Below the pieces are notes generated by a model. It was not told where the DNA came from and did not search any database. It saw only the letters and a list, made by a program, of their open reading frames with translations. A stretch of 64,000 nucleotides of DNA from Actinomycetes bacterium (GTDB lineage Bacteria > Actinomycetota > Acidimicrobiia > Acidimicrobiales > Acidimicrobilacustridaceae): positions 551,617 through 615,616 of the forward strand of contig JAKOVH010000030.1 in the NCBI GenBank assembly GCA_029782145.1, in the 5' to 3' direction. Numbering within the stretch: the first letter of the stretch is position 1; every line of letters starts with the position of its first letter. Positions 16,697-24,090 of the stretch are shown here, piece by piece. Position numbers and translations under genes: made by a program.

Positions 16697-17898
16697 CGAC
16701 GCCTCCCGCCGCGGCTCGCCGGCGCGCGCTCGCGCCGCGGGGCCCCGGAGCGACGCAGCGCCGCCGCCCAGCCCGCCACCAGCGACGTGTCGGCGCCGAG
16801 GCGGACCACCGGGCCCTCGACCGCGGGCCCACCGGTGTCGGACCCCGCGAAGGCCAGCACCGCCACCGGTCCCGAGGCCTGGGCCCGGCCGGCGAGCTCG
16901 GCGAGGTCGTCGGGTGCCGCATCGCCGCTCAGCACCACCAGGCCCCCGCTGACGCCGGTGGCGCCGAGCAGCTCGGCCGGCCGGTCGAGGCGCAGCACCG
17001 AGCGGGGCTGGATGCAGGCCAGGGCCTCCAGCAGCCCCTCGACGTGGGCCCGCCCGGCACCGAAGCCCGAGTCGGAACCCCCCGCGGTGACGACCCGCAC
17101 CAGGTCCTGGCGCCGGCTCCCCGCCACGAGGATGCTCGCCGCCGCCGACACCATGCGCTCGAAGCTCTCGGGGGAGTGCACACCGGCCCGGTCGTCGAGC
17201 ACCACCGTGGTGCGGCCCTGCCACGGCAGCTCGTCCTGGCGGACCATGAGCTCGTCGTGGCGGGCGGTGGCCGGCCAGTGCACCCTCCGGAGGTCGTCGC
17301 CCACCACGTAGGCCCGGAGCGCGTAGAAGTCCTCGCCGCCGCGTCCGAGGGAGTTCGGGTGCTCGGCCCCGGCGAGGGGGTCGTTGCCGGCGGCCAGCGG
17401 CAGGGCGGGGAGGGGCTCGATGGCCGGGTAGACCACCAGCTCCGAGACCCCGGCCGCCGGGAGCTGCAGGCGGGCCAGGCCGAACGGGTCGGTGAGCTCG
17501 ACCTGCAGCGGGCCCACCGACACCACGCCGCGGCGCTCGGTGGTGAACCGGTAGGCGGCGCGAGCGTCGGCACCGGGGTCGAGCGGCGCCACCAGCAACG
17601 ACGCACCTCGCGTGCCCGACACCCGGTCGCGCAGCGCCAGCACGGGGCTGGCCCGGCGGCCCCGGTTCTCCACCGCCAGGTCGACCCGGGTCGACGAGCC
17701 GGCATGGACCCGGGGTGGGTGCAGGACGCGCGTGACGCCGACGTCGAGGCGGGTGGCGACCAGCCACAGCACCGAGGTGACGAGCAGCGCGGCCAGCGTG
17801 GCGCCGGCGACGTAGCCCTCGATGCTGGCGAAGATGCGGCCCACCACGAGCAGGCTCCCGGCGAGGGCGCCGGTGATCCATCCGCGGCGGGTCAGCAC
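16693..17898 (-). CDS. DUF58 domain protein
   Basis: 401 aa. Two N-terminal TM helices (ALAGSLLVVGRIF…, VAGATLAALLVTSVLWLVA) are followed by a beta-rich region and the DUF58 core (GGEDFYALRAYVVGDDLRRVHWPATARHDELMVRQDE), with a VWA-like fold after it (TTVVLDDRAGV). DUF58 proteins accompany MoxR AAA+ ATPases and are thought to be their membrane partners or clients. GTG start. Its stop overlaps the transglutaminase start; the moxR stop lies 3 nt upstream of its own start. Confidence 0.85.
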   Translation of the reverse strand: MLTRRGWITGALAGSLLVVGRIFASIEGYVAGATLAALLVTSVLWLVATRLDVGVTRVLHPPRVHAGSSTRVDLAVENRGRRASPVLALRDRVSGTRGASLLVAPLDPGADARAAYRFTTERRGVVSVGPLQVELTDPFGLARLQLPAAGVSELVVYPAIEPLPALPLAAGNDPLAGAEHPNSLGRGGEDFYALRAYVVGDDLRRVHWPATARHDELMVRQDELPWQGRTTVVLDDRAGVHSPESFERMVSAAASILVAGSRRQDLVRVVTAGGSDSGFGAGRAHVEGLLEALACIQPRSVLRLDRPAELLGATGVSGGLVVLSGDAAPDDLAELAGRAQASGPVAVLAFAGSDTGGPAVEGPVVRLGADTSLVAGWAAALRRSGAPRRERAPASRGGRRR

Positions 17899-17901
17899 GG
17901 G

Positions 17902-18879
17902 TCAGGCCTGCCCGGCCGCCGTGGGCACCGGGACCGCAGCGAGCACCTCCCGCAGGGCGTCGGCCGGGTCGATGCCCTGCAGCTGGGCCTCGGGGGTGAC
18001 GATCAGGCGGTGGGCCAGGACCGGCTCGGCGAGCGCCTTGACATCGTCGGGCACCACGTAGGCCCGGCCCCGGGCCGCGGCGCGAGACCGGGCGACGCGC
18101 AGCAGCGAGAGCGTGGCCCGCGGCGACATCCCGAGCGACAGGTGCGGGTGGTGGCGGGTCGCCTCGGCCAGGTCGACGAGGTAGTCGCGGATGGCGGGCG
18201 AGGCGTGCACGGTGCGGGCCGCGGCGATGAGGCCCTTCACCTCGGCGGCGCTGGCGACGGGGGTCAGGCGGGGGAGGGGGACGGCGTCGCCGTGGGTCTC
18301 GAGCACCTCGAGCTCGGAGGCACGGTCGGGGTAGCCGATCGAGGCGCGCATCAAGAACCGGTCGAGCTGGCTCTCCGGCAGCGGGTAGGTGCCCTCGTGC
18401 TCGACGGGGTTCTGCGTGGCGATCACCATGAACGGCGGCCCGAGCGGATAGGTGGTGCCGTCGACCGTCACCTGGTTCTCGGCCATGGCCTCGAGCAGGG
18501 CGGACTGGGTCTTCGGTGAGGCCCGGTTGAGCTCGTCACCCAGGACGATCGACGCGAAGACGGGCCCGGGCCGGAACTCGAACACCGAGGCGGAGCGGTT
18601 CCACACCGTGACCCCGACGACGTCGGACGGCAGCAGGTCGGGGGTGAACTGGATGCGCCCGAAGTCGCAGTCGATGGAGGCGGCGAGGGCCTTGGCCAAC
18701 GTGGTCTTGCCGACGCCCGGGACGTCCTCGAGCAGCATGTGGCCCTCCGACACCAGGCACAGCACGGCCAGCTCCACCACGTCGGACTTGCCCCGGATCG
18801 CTCGCCCCACCGACGCGGTGATGGCGCCGAACAGCTGCGCGAACGTCGCCGCCCTCGGCTCCGTCTCCTGGGTGGTCAC
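17902..18879 (-). CDS. MoxR-family AAA+ ATPase
   Basis: 325 aa. Walker A PGVGKTT lies near 54-60, Walker B VLGDELNRASPKTQSALLEAM near 112-132, sensor 1 FMVIATQNPVEHEGTYPLPESQLDRF, and a C-terminal lid domain. MoxR ATPases act as chaperones for maturation or metal insertion of partner proteins. First gene of the operon with DUF58 and the transglutaminase, so it probably serves that membrane complex. The GTG start is preceded by a strong GAGGAGGAG ribosome site. Confidence 0.92.
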   Translation of the reverse strand: MTTQETEPRAATFAQLFGAITASVGRAIRGKSDVVELAVLCLVSEGHMLLEDVPGVGKTTLAKALAASIDCDFGRIQFTPDLLPSDVVGVTVWNRSASVFEFRPGPVFASIVLGDELNRASPKTQSALLEAMAENQVTVDGTTYPLGPPFMVIATQNPVEHEGTYPLPESQLDRFLMRASIGYPDRASELEVLETHGDAVPLPRLTPVASAAEVKGLIAAARTVHASPAIRDYLVDLAEATRHHPHLSLGMSPRATLSLLRVARSRAAARGRAYVVPDDVKALAEPVLAHRLIVTPEAQLQGIDPADALREVLAAVPVPTAAGQA

Positions 18880-18956
18880 CCGGTGCTCCTCCTCGGGTCG
18901 GGGCGGGCAGAGGGTGGCACCCGCCCGTTCAGGCTACGTGCCCGCGGCGGGTTCGG

Positions 18957-18962
18957 TACCGT
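18957..18962 (+). promoter_or_regulatory. -10 element, probable leaderless start of the ROK gene
   Basis: TACCGT, 8 nt before GTG 18971, without a ribosome-binding site. Confidence 0.45.
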
Positions 18963-18970
18963 CGGACGGC

Positions 18971-19894
18971 GTGACCTCGGACCTCGCCCTGGCCGTCGAC
19001 ATCGGCGGCACGAAGCTCGAGGTCGGGCTGGTCGACGACCGGGGCGCCGTCCACCGTCGGGCCCGCACCAGCACGGCGGCGAGGGGCACGGCGGAGGAGC
19101 TGTTCGCCTCGCTGGCGGCCCTCGTCGCTGAGGTGACCGCCGGGCAGCCGCCGCCGGTGGTGTGCGGGGTCGGCACCGGCGGCCCGATGGCCCGCGGCGG
19201 CCGCGAGGTCTCGCCGCTCAACATCCCCGCGTGGCGCCGGTTCCCGCTGCGCGACCGGCTGGCGCAGCTCACCGGTCTGCCCACGTTCGTCGACAACGAC
19301 GCCAAGGCGCTCGCCCTGGGGGAGGGCTGGGTCGGTGCCGCCCGGGGCAGCACCGACTACCTGGCCATGGTGGTGTCGACCGGTGTGGGCGGCGGCATCG
19401 TGCTCGACGGTCGCCTGCTCGACGGCGCCGACGGCAACGCTGGCCACATCGGCCACGTGGTGGTGGAGCCCGACGGGCACCGGTGCGGGTGCGGGGCTCT
19501 CGGCTGCCTCGAGGCCGAGGCCTCGGGCACCGCCATCGCCGCCATCACCGGCCGCCCGGCCGCCGAAGCCACGCCGGAGGTGGTGGCCCGCACCGGTGTC
19601 CTCGTCGGGCGCGCCGTGGCCTCGGTCGCCAACCTGCTCGACCTGCGCCTCGCCGTGGTGGCCGGCTCGGTGGCGCTCGGGTTCGGGCCGCCGTTCTTCG
19701 CCGCCGCCCAGGACGAGATCGACCGACGGTGCCGGCTCGACTTCTCCGCCGGGACGGTGATCCGCCCCGGCGAGCTCGGTGCCGACGGCCCCCTGGTGGG
19801 GGCGGCGGCGGTCGGCTGGCGGGGCGTGCGCGGAGTGCCGGGAGCGCCGGAAGCGTGGGGAGCGCGGGACGAGGCACCGGGCGCGCCTCGGTAA
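18971..19894 (+). CDS. ROK-family sugar kinase (glucokinase-like)
   Basis: 307 aa. N-terminal phosphate loop VDIGGTKLEVG, the catalytic region FVDNDAKALALGE (Asp as general base), VSTGVGGGIVLDG, and the ROK zinc motif GHIGHVVVEPDGHRCGCGALGCLEAEASG with His and three Cys. No N-terminal HTH, so it is a kinase rather than a NagC/XylR repressor. It likely phosphorylates glucose or another hexose with ATP. The C-terminal ~25 residues (GVRGVPGAPEAWGARDEAPGAPR) are low complexity, encoded by a repetitive GGAGCG-type stretch, and look like an addition. Confidence 0.88.
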   Translation: MTSDLALAVDIGGTKLEVGLVDDRGAVHRRARTSTAARGTAEELFASLAALVAEVTAGQPPPVVCGVGTGGPMARGGREVSPLNIPAWRRFPLRDRLAQLTGLPTFVDNDAKALALGEGWVGAARGSTDYLAMVVSTGVGGGIVLDGRLLDGADGNAGHIGHVVVEPDGHRCGCGALGCLEAEASGTAIAAITGRPAAEATPEVVARTGVLVGRAVASVANLLDLRLAVVAGSVALGFGPPFFAAAQDEIDRRCRLDFSAGTVIRPGELGADGPLVGAAAVGWRGVRGVPGAPEAWGARDEAPGAPR

Positions 19895-19897
19895 CCT
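19892..19897 (+). promoter_or_regulatory. -10 element, probable leaderless start of the 96-aa ORF
   Basis: TAACCT, 7 nt before GTG 19905. It overlaps the last codons of the ROK gene. Confidence 0.45.
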
Positions 19898-19904
19898 GCC
19901 CGCC

Positions 19905-20195
19905 GTGGGCCAAGCCACTTCCTCCCGATCCTCCCGAGGGCCGTGGTGGGTCGTCGCCGCCGCCTTCGCCGTGGCCCGGCGCCCCGGCCTGTGGCTCACC
20001 GCGCTGCGCCAGCTGCGCCGGCTCACGCCGAGCGGCTGGTGGCGGCGAGCCCCGTACCTGCCCTTGCCCGACGCCGCCTACCTGCGGTTCCGCACCGTCA
20101 CCGCCTACGGCGGCCAGGGCGGGCGCCCCCGCCCCGAGGACGTCGTCACGTACCTGCACTGGTGCCGGGCGTGGCCCGAGGTCACCTCGGGCTGA
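19905..20195 (+). CDS. Small conserved-looking hypothetical protein
   Basis: 96 aa, no known domain. An amphipathic N-terminal part (WWVVAAAFAVARRPGLWLTALRQLRRL) could sit at the membrane. The C-terminal half, YLRFRTVTAYGGQGGRPRPEDVVTYLHWCRAW, is unusually rich in aromatic and Gly residues and looks like a constrained motif rather than random GC-driven sequence. The promoter hexamer fixes the GTG. Follows the ROK kinase by 10 nt on the same strand. No function proposed. Confidence 0.6.
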   Translation: MGQATSSRSSRGPWWVVAAAFAVARRPGLWLTALRQLRRLTPSGWWRRAPYLPLPDAAYLRFRTVTAYGGQGGRPRPEDVVTYLHWCRAWPEVTSG

Positions 20196-20201
20196 CCGTT
20201 C

Positions 20202-20218
20202 CGGCGCGCCGCGCGCCG
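20202..20218. terminator. GC hairpin between converging genes
   Basis: CGGCGCG (20202-20208), loop CCG, CGCGCCG (20212-20218), a 7-bp perfect stem. It sits between the 96-aa ORF (ends 20195) and the DUF222-HNH gene (ends 20270 on the minus strand). No U-tract. Confidence 0.4.
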
Positions 20219-20269
20219 ACGGCTGGCGTGGTGGCGAGGGTCAGCGTGTCGGTGGCCCGACGCCTGGCC

Positions 20270-21502
20270 TCACCCGTCGGGCGGGGCGCGGTCGCCGTCG
20301 GGCCGGTTGCCTTCGGCGGGTGGCGGGTGGTCGGGGTGGGTGGTGCGCCAGCGGTTGTGGTGGGCGCAGCCCCAGCGGCCGTTGTCCTGGGTGGTGGGGC
20401 CGCCGTGGGCGGCGGGGTGGATGTGGTCGGCTTCGGGTCGTTGGGGGACCTCGTCGCAGCTGGGGTGGAAGCAGGTGCGGTCGCGCACCTCGAGGGCCCG
20501 GCGCAGGGCGCCGCGGAAGAACCGGCGTCGTTCGCCGACGTCGAGGACCCGCGACGGTGGGTCGAACACGATGCGCTCCACGTCTGCCTCCGTGAGGTGG
20601 CGTGCCGCGGTGCCGGGGGTGAGGGCGGTGCGGTTGAACAGCTCCAGCACCGGCCCCTTGAGCGTCTCCAAGCCAACGACGACGGTGAACAGCGGGGCGG
20701 GCCGTTTGCCGTCGGCGGGGGCGGTGCGGGCCCGGGTGGCCATCTCCACCAACGCGTCAGCTCGCCGCTGCGCCGGCGTGCGGTCGAGCTCAGCCGGGGT
20801 GGGGACGCGCCCGAGGCGGTCGCGGGCGCCCGCCCAGTCGGCGTCGAACAACTCGGTCTCGATGGCCCGCAGGGTCTCGTCGACGATGGCACCCGACACG
20901 CGGTCGAGGGTGAGCTTTCCGAACCACATCCCGGCGAACGACTGGGCCAGGTGCACTTCTCGCGCCGCGTGCTCGGCCTCGGCGTCCTGTTCGGCGCCGT
21001 CGGGGTCGACGGCCTGCTCCCACCGGTCGCACACGCTGGTGAAGTCCTTGAACCCCAGCCGCAGCGCGGCGTCGAGCAGCACCCGGTGGTCGGCGTCGAA
21101 CACGGCGCGGGTGCGCGGCGTGCGCTTGCCCAACATCGTGACCACGTGGGAGCGGTCCAGGTGCCCGTCGGCCCAGGCCTGCTCGATGTCGGGCAGCGCC
21201 CGCAGGGCCCGGGCGTGGCGCAGCCGCTGGCGGGCCACCCCGATCGGCAGCCGTTGGGTCCACGCCACCCACGCCGCCGCGGTCTTGGCCCCCGACGGTT
21301 CCCACGCCCGCTCGGCGTCGAAGCGCGACAGGACACGCGCCTCGGCGACGTCGAGACGGCCCCGCAACCGCTGCAGGCCACCCAACGCCTCACCCAACAC
21401 CGCACCGTCCACGCCGTCGAGGTCGACCGCGACCAGCTCGGCCAGCACCGCTCCCGCCCGCTCCAACAGCTCGGCGAGCGTCGACGCTGGTGCCATGGTC
21501 AT
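20270..21502 (-). CDS. DUF222 / HNH endonuclease domain protein (13E12 family)
   Basis: 410 aa. Residues ~10-300 form the actinobacterial DUF222 helical region (LLERAGAVLAELVAVDLDGVDGAVLGEALGGLQRLRGRLDVAEARVL…). The C-terminus carries an HNH nuclease fold: RDRTCFHPSCDEVPQRPEADHIHPAAHGGPTTQDNGRWGCAHHNR, with DHIHP and CAHHN as the metal-binding core. The family is multicopy in many actinobacteria and is linked to the 13E12 repeats of mycobacteria; no activity has been firmly assigned. ATG 21502 follows GGAGAGAGGGG. It is flanked by its own promoter and stands alone, which fits a mobile or accessory gene, but I found no repeats at its ends. Confidence 0.85.
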   Translation of the reverse strand: MTMAPASTLAELLERAGAVLAELVAVDLDGVDGAVLGEALGGLQRLRGRLDVAEARVLSRFDAERAWEPSGAKTAAAWVAWTQRLPIGVARQRLRHARALRALPDIEQAWADGHLDRSHVVTMLGKRTPRTRAVFDADHRVLLDAALRLGFKDFTSVCDRWEQAVDPDGAEQDAEAEHAAREVHLAQSFAGMWFGKLTLDRVSGAIVDETLRAIETELFDADWAGARDRLGRVPTPAELDRTPAQRRADALVEMATRARTAPADGKRPAPLFTVVVGLETLKGPVLELFNRTALTPGTAARHLTEADVERIVFDPPSRVLDVGERRRFFRGALRRALEVRDRTCFHPSCDEVPQRPEADHIHPAAHGGPTTQDNGRWGCAHHNRWRTTHPDHPPPAEGNRPDGDRAPPDG

Positions 21503-21611
21503 CCCCCTCTCTCCGGGCCAGGACGCTCACCGCGGTGACGTCGCGTCGCAGACGGCGGGGACCGTGCCGGTCGAGCAACGAACGGTCCGGTCCCGAAAGG
21601 GGAAGACCCCC

Positions 21612-21640
21612 AGCATATCGAACTGATGTACACGGCACAA
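21612..21640 (-). promoter_or_regulatory. Promoter of the DUF222-HNH gene
   Basis: On the minus strand: -35 TTGTGC (21635-21640), exactly 17 bp, -10 TATGCT (21612-21617). The site is in the most AT-rich patch of this region. The predicted leader is about 100 nt before ATG 21502. Confidence 0.55.
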
Positions 21641-21782
21641 CCCAGAACGGCAGATTCTTCGGCCCGATCGGCGCCTCCGTGGCCCGCTCACGGCCGCGGA
21701 CTGGGCGGTCGGCCCTCCATCAGCACACGTCGTCGCGGTCGGCGCAGGCCTCCCCGACAGGAGCAGCGCCGGGCGAGGGGTC

Positions 21783-21799
21783 CAGCGCCCCGGGCGCTG
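21783..21799 (-). terminator. Terminator hairpin of the SDR gene
   Basis: CAGCGCC (21783-21789), loop CCG, GGCGCTG (21793-21799), 10 nt beyond the SDR stop at 21809 on the minus strand. Confidence 0.45.
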
Positions 21800-21808
21800 T
21801 CGCTCAGG

Positions 21809-22654
21809 TCAGAACAGGTACTGCTCCCCGGAGGCCCTGACCGTGATGTCGCTGATGGCCACGCCCCACGGCTGGTCGATGACGTAGACGATCTGCGCGG
21901 CGAGCTCGGCGGGGCTGATCGCCCAGTACTCGATGCTGTCGGGATCGGTGAGCACGGCCGCCTCCTCCGGGCTGCCGCCGCCGAAGGCCAGCGCTGCCCG
22001 TTGGGTGAACAGCTCCATGTTCTGCCCGAGCAGGCCCACGATGGCGTCGCCGTTCACGATGGTGCTGGCCAAGCCCGTGCCGGGCACCCCGGTGGGCCGC
22101 ACCACGGTGACCTTGATGCGACCCTGGGACTCCTGGCGCAGCGACTCCGACAGCACGTTCACGGCCGCCTTGGTGGCGCTGTACACGGCGGAGCCGACCA
22201 CCGGCACGTTGCCGTAGATCGACGAGAGGTTGACGATGTGGCCGCGTCCCTGGTCGATCATCTGGTCGTGCACGGCGATGATGCCGTGCAGCACGCCCTT
22301 GAGGTTGACGTCGATGCAGCGGTCCCACGCCTCGGCGGCGGCCTCGTGGTCGGCGTAGAAGGCCAGGGGCATGGTGCCGGCGTTGTTGACGAGCACGTCG
22401 ATGGCCCCGTAGGCCTCGACCGCGAAGGCGGCCAGGGCCCTCGTGTCGGCCAGGTCGGTGACGTCGGTGCGCCGGTGGGCGATCTCGCCGCCCGCGTCGC
22501 GGATGGCGTCGGCGGTGGCCTGCAGCGCGTCGCCGTCGACGTCGCCCGCCACGACCTTCGCCCCTCTCCGCGCGAGCAGCTCGGCCACCAGTCGACCGAA
22601 GCCGCTGGCCGCCCCCGTCACCACCACCACCTTGCCCTTCACGTGATCGGCCAT
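21809..22654 (-). CDS. Short-chain dehydrogenase/reductase
   Basis: 281 aa classical SDR. Cofactor motif TGAASGFGRLVAELLARRG, with an acidic residue after beta-2 (VAGDVD) favouring NAD(H). NNAG and the catalytic Ser-Tyr-Lys (NLSSIYGNVPVVGSAVYSATKAAV; YSATK) are present. The long C-terminal extension (SPAELAAQIVYVIDQPWGVAISDITVRASGEQYLF) is also seen in some ketoreductases. Substrate unknown. ATG 22654 is 6 nt after minus-strand TAGCGT, so the message is probably leaderless. Divergent from the small HNH gene. Confidence 0.88.
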   Translation of the reverse strand: MADHVKGKVVVVTGAASGFGRLVAELLARRGAKVVAGDVDGDALQATADAIRDAGGEIAHRRTDVTDLADTRALAAFAVEAYGAIDVLVNNAGTMPLAFYADHEAAAEAWDRCIDVNLKGVLHGIIAVHDQMIDQGRGHIVNLSSIYGNVPVVGSAVYSATKAAVNVLSESLRQESQGRIKVTVVRPTGVPGTGLASTIVNGDAIVGLLGQNMELFTQRAALAFGGGSPEEAAVLTDPDSIEYWAISPAELAAQIVYVIDQPWGVAISDITVRASGEQYLF

Positions 22655-22660
22655 CCGCCG

Positions 22661-22666
22661 ACGCTA
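22661..22666 (-). promoter_or_regulatory. -10 element, probable leaderless start of the SDR gene
   Basis: Minus-strand TAGCGT, 6 nt before ATG 22654. Confidence 0.5.
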
Positions 22667-22763
22667 CCTCTGCCGGTCGAGCGTGGGGCCAGGCTGGCGC
22701 CGCCGCGGCGAGTAGCCTGCGGACAGGTCGGGAGGGCCCGGCCGCTGCCGTCGAGGAGACCCG

Positions 22764-23279
22764 GTGGGCGACCACGTCCTCGTGCTGAACGCCACCTACG
22801 AGCCCCTGAGCACCGTCGGGTGGCAGCGCGCGGTGGTGCTCGTGCTCGACGGCATCGCCGAGACGGTGGCCGCCGACGAGGTGCGCCGGGTGCGGTCGCC
22901 GTCGATCTCCCTGGCCCGGCCCCACGTCATCCGCCTGCTGTCCTACGTGCGGGTGCCCCGCGGCCGGCGCACGCCCGTCACCCGGCGGGGGGTGCTGGCC
23001 CGCGACGGCCACCAGTGCGGCTACTGCCGGGGACGGGCCGACACGGTCGACCACGTCGTGCCCCGCTCCCGGTCCGGCGGAGGCCACACGTGGGCGAACC
23101 TGGTGGCCGCCTGCCGCAGCTGCAACGGGCGCAAGGGGAACCGCACCCCCGACGAGGCGGGGATGCCGCTGCTCGTCCAGCCCTTCGAGCCGCTCGGCGT
23201 GGGCGCCGTGCTGCTCCGAGCCGGCACCGCCGGCCGCACCGAGTGGGAGCCCTGGCTCACCCGACCGGCCGCATCGTGA
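22764..23279 (+). CDS. HNH endonuclease family protein
   Basis: 171 aa. The N-terminal region LVLNATYEPLSTVGWQRAVVLVLDGIAE is typical of a widespread actinobacterial HNH group. The HNH core is VLARDGHQCGYCRGRADTVDHVVPRSRSGGGHTWANLVAACRSCNGRKGNR, with two CxxC zinc pairs (CGYC, CRSC), DHVVP and the final N. The fold is clear; cellular role unknown, though in this group a housekeeping or repair role is often assumed. GTG 22764 follows CGAGGAG, with a TAGCCT -10 about 50 nt upstream. The stop overlaps the next gene by 4 nt. Confidence 0.85.
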   Translation: MGDHVLVLNATYEPLSTVGWQRAVVLVLDGIAETVAADEVRRVRSPSISLARPHVIRLLSYVRVPRGRRTPVTRRGVLARDGHQCGYCRGRADTVDHVVPRSRSGGGHTWANLVAACRSCNGRKGNRTPDEAGMPLLVQPFEPLGVGAVLLRAGTAGRTEWEPWLTRPAAS

Positions 23280-23956
23280 GCCGCTGGCACCTGGAGCGGG
23301 CCGTCGGGCCCGCCGGCGGCTTCCACGCCCGCGACGTGCCGGCCGGCTCCGGGCGCTCGGTCTGGTCGTTCGCCGCCACCGCCAGCGCGCTGGTGCTCGG
23401 CTCGGCCCAGCCGGAGGCCGACGTCGACACCGCCGCCGCCGAGCGCCTCGGGGTGGAGGTCGTGCGCCGGCGCAGCGGGGGAGGGGCGGTGCTGCTCGAC
23501 CGCGGTCAGGTGGCGTGGGTCGACGTGGTGGTGCCCCGCGGCGACGAGCTGTGGCACGACGACGTCGTGAAGGCCGCCGAGTGGCTCGGCGTGGTGTGGT
23601 CCGCCGCCCTCGGCGAGCTCGGCGTGCCCGGCGGGGTCGTGCACCGCGGCGGGCTGGTGCGCACGCCCCTCGCCCCGGTGGTGTGCTTCGCCGGCACCGG
23701 GCCGGGCGAAGTCCTGGTGGGTGGCGCCAAGGCGGTCGGCATCTCGCAGCGCCGCACGCGCCACCACGCCCGGTTCCAGTGCGCCGTGCCCCTGGCGTGG
23801 GACCCCGAGCGCCACGCCGCGCTGCTCGGGCCGGGCATCGGGCGGGCGCTGCCCGGTGTCGACCCGGCCTCGGCCATGGCCTCGGTCGCGGTGCGCGCGG
23901 GCACCGGGCTCGACGGCGACGACGTGCTCGACGCCTTCCTGGCCCACCTGCCCTGA
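23276..23956 (+). CDS. Lipoate-protein ligase A-like protein
   Basis: 226 aa, BPL/LplA/LipB fold. The substrate loop RRRSGGGAVLLDRGQVAWVDVVVP corresponds to the RRxSGGGAV motif, and the active lysine lies in VGGAKAVGISQRRTRHHARFQCAV. It may attach lipoate or octanoate to lipoyl domains, or transfer them. The protein is shorter than E. coli LplA and lacks its C-terminal accessory domain, as expected for octanoyl-transferase-like paralogues. GTGA overlap with the HNH gene means co-translation, though the functional link is not obvious. Confidence 0.75.
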   Translation: MSRWHLERAVGPAGGFHARDVPAGSGRSVWSFAATASALVLGSAQPEADVDTAAAERLGVEVVRRRSGGGAVLLDRGQVAWVDVVVPRGDELWHDDVVKAAEWLGVVWSAALGELGVPGGVVHRGGLVRTPLAPVVCFAGTGPGEVLVGGAKAVGISQRRTRHHARFQCAVPLAWDPERHAALLGPGIGRALPGVDPASAMASVAVRAGTGLDGDDVLDAFLAHLP

Positions 23957-24012
23957 GCGGGCGCCGGGCGCCGGGCGCCGCGTGCGGGGTGCCGGGTGCC
24001 GGGCGCCGCCGC
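23957..24012. repeat. Short GC tandem repeat
   Basis: Degenerate tandem copies of a 7-8 nt unit (GCGCCGGGC / GTGCCGGGT) directly behind the LplA-like gene. Probably slippage-derived low complexity; no function visible. Confidence 0.4.
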
Positions 24013-24090
24013 GTGCCCCGCCGACGCCGGCCGGCGAGGGGCCGGAGCACGCAGCGTGGTACACCGTGGCGTCGACGCAGGAGGTGCGCG

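Larger units (their letters stand above)
21503..21808. other. 306-bp intergenic region
   Basis: It holds the DUF222-HNH promoter (21612-21640), its ~100-nt leader, and the hairpin at 21783-21799 behind the SDR gene. I see no credible coding sequence in the rest. Confidence 0.5.

Noticed and set aside
14312..17881. Single minus-strand frame joining the transglutaminase and the DUF58 region
   Set aside because: The upstream part is out of frame with the well-conserved DUF58 protein. The GTGA overlap at 16693-16696 shows two separate genes.
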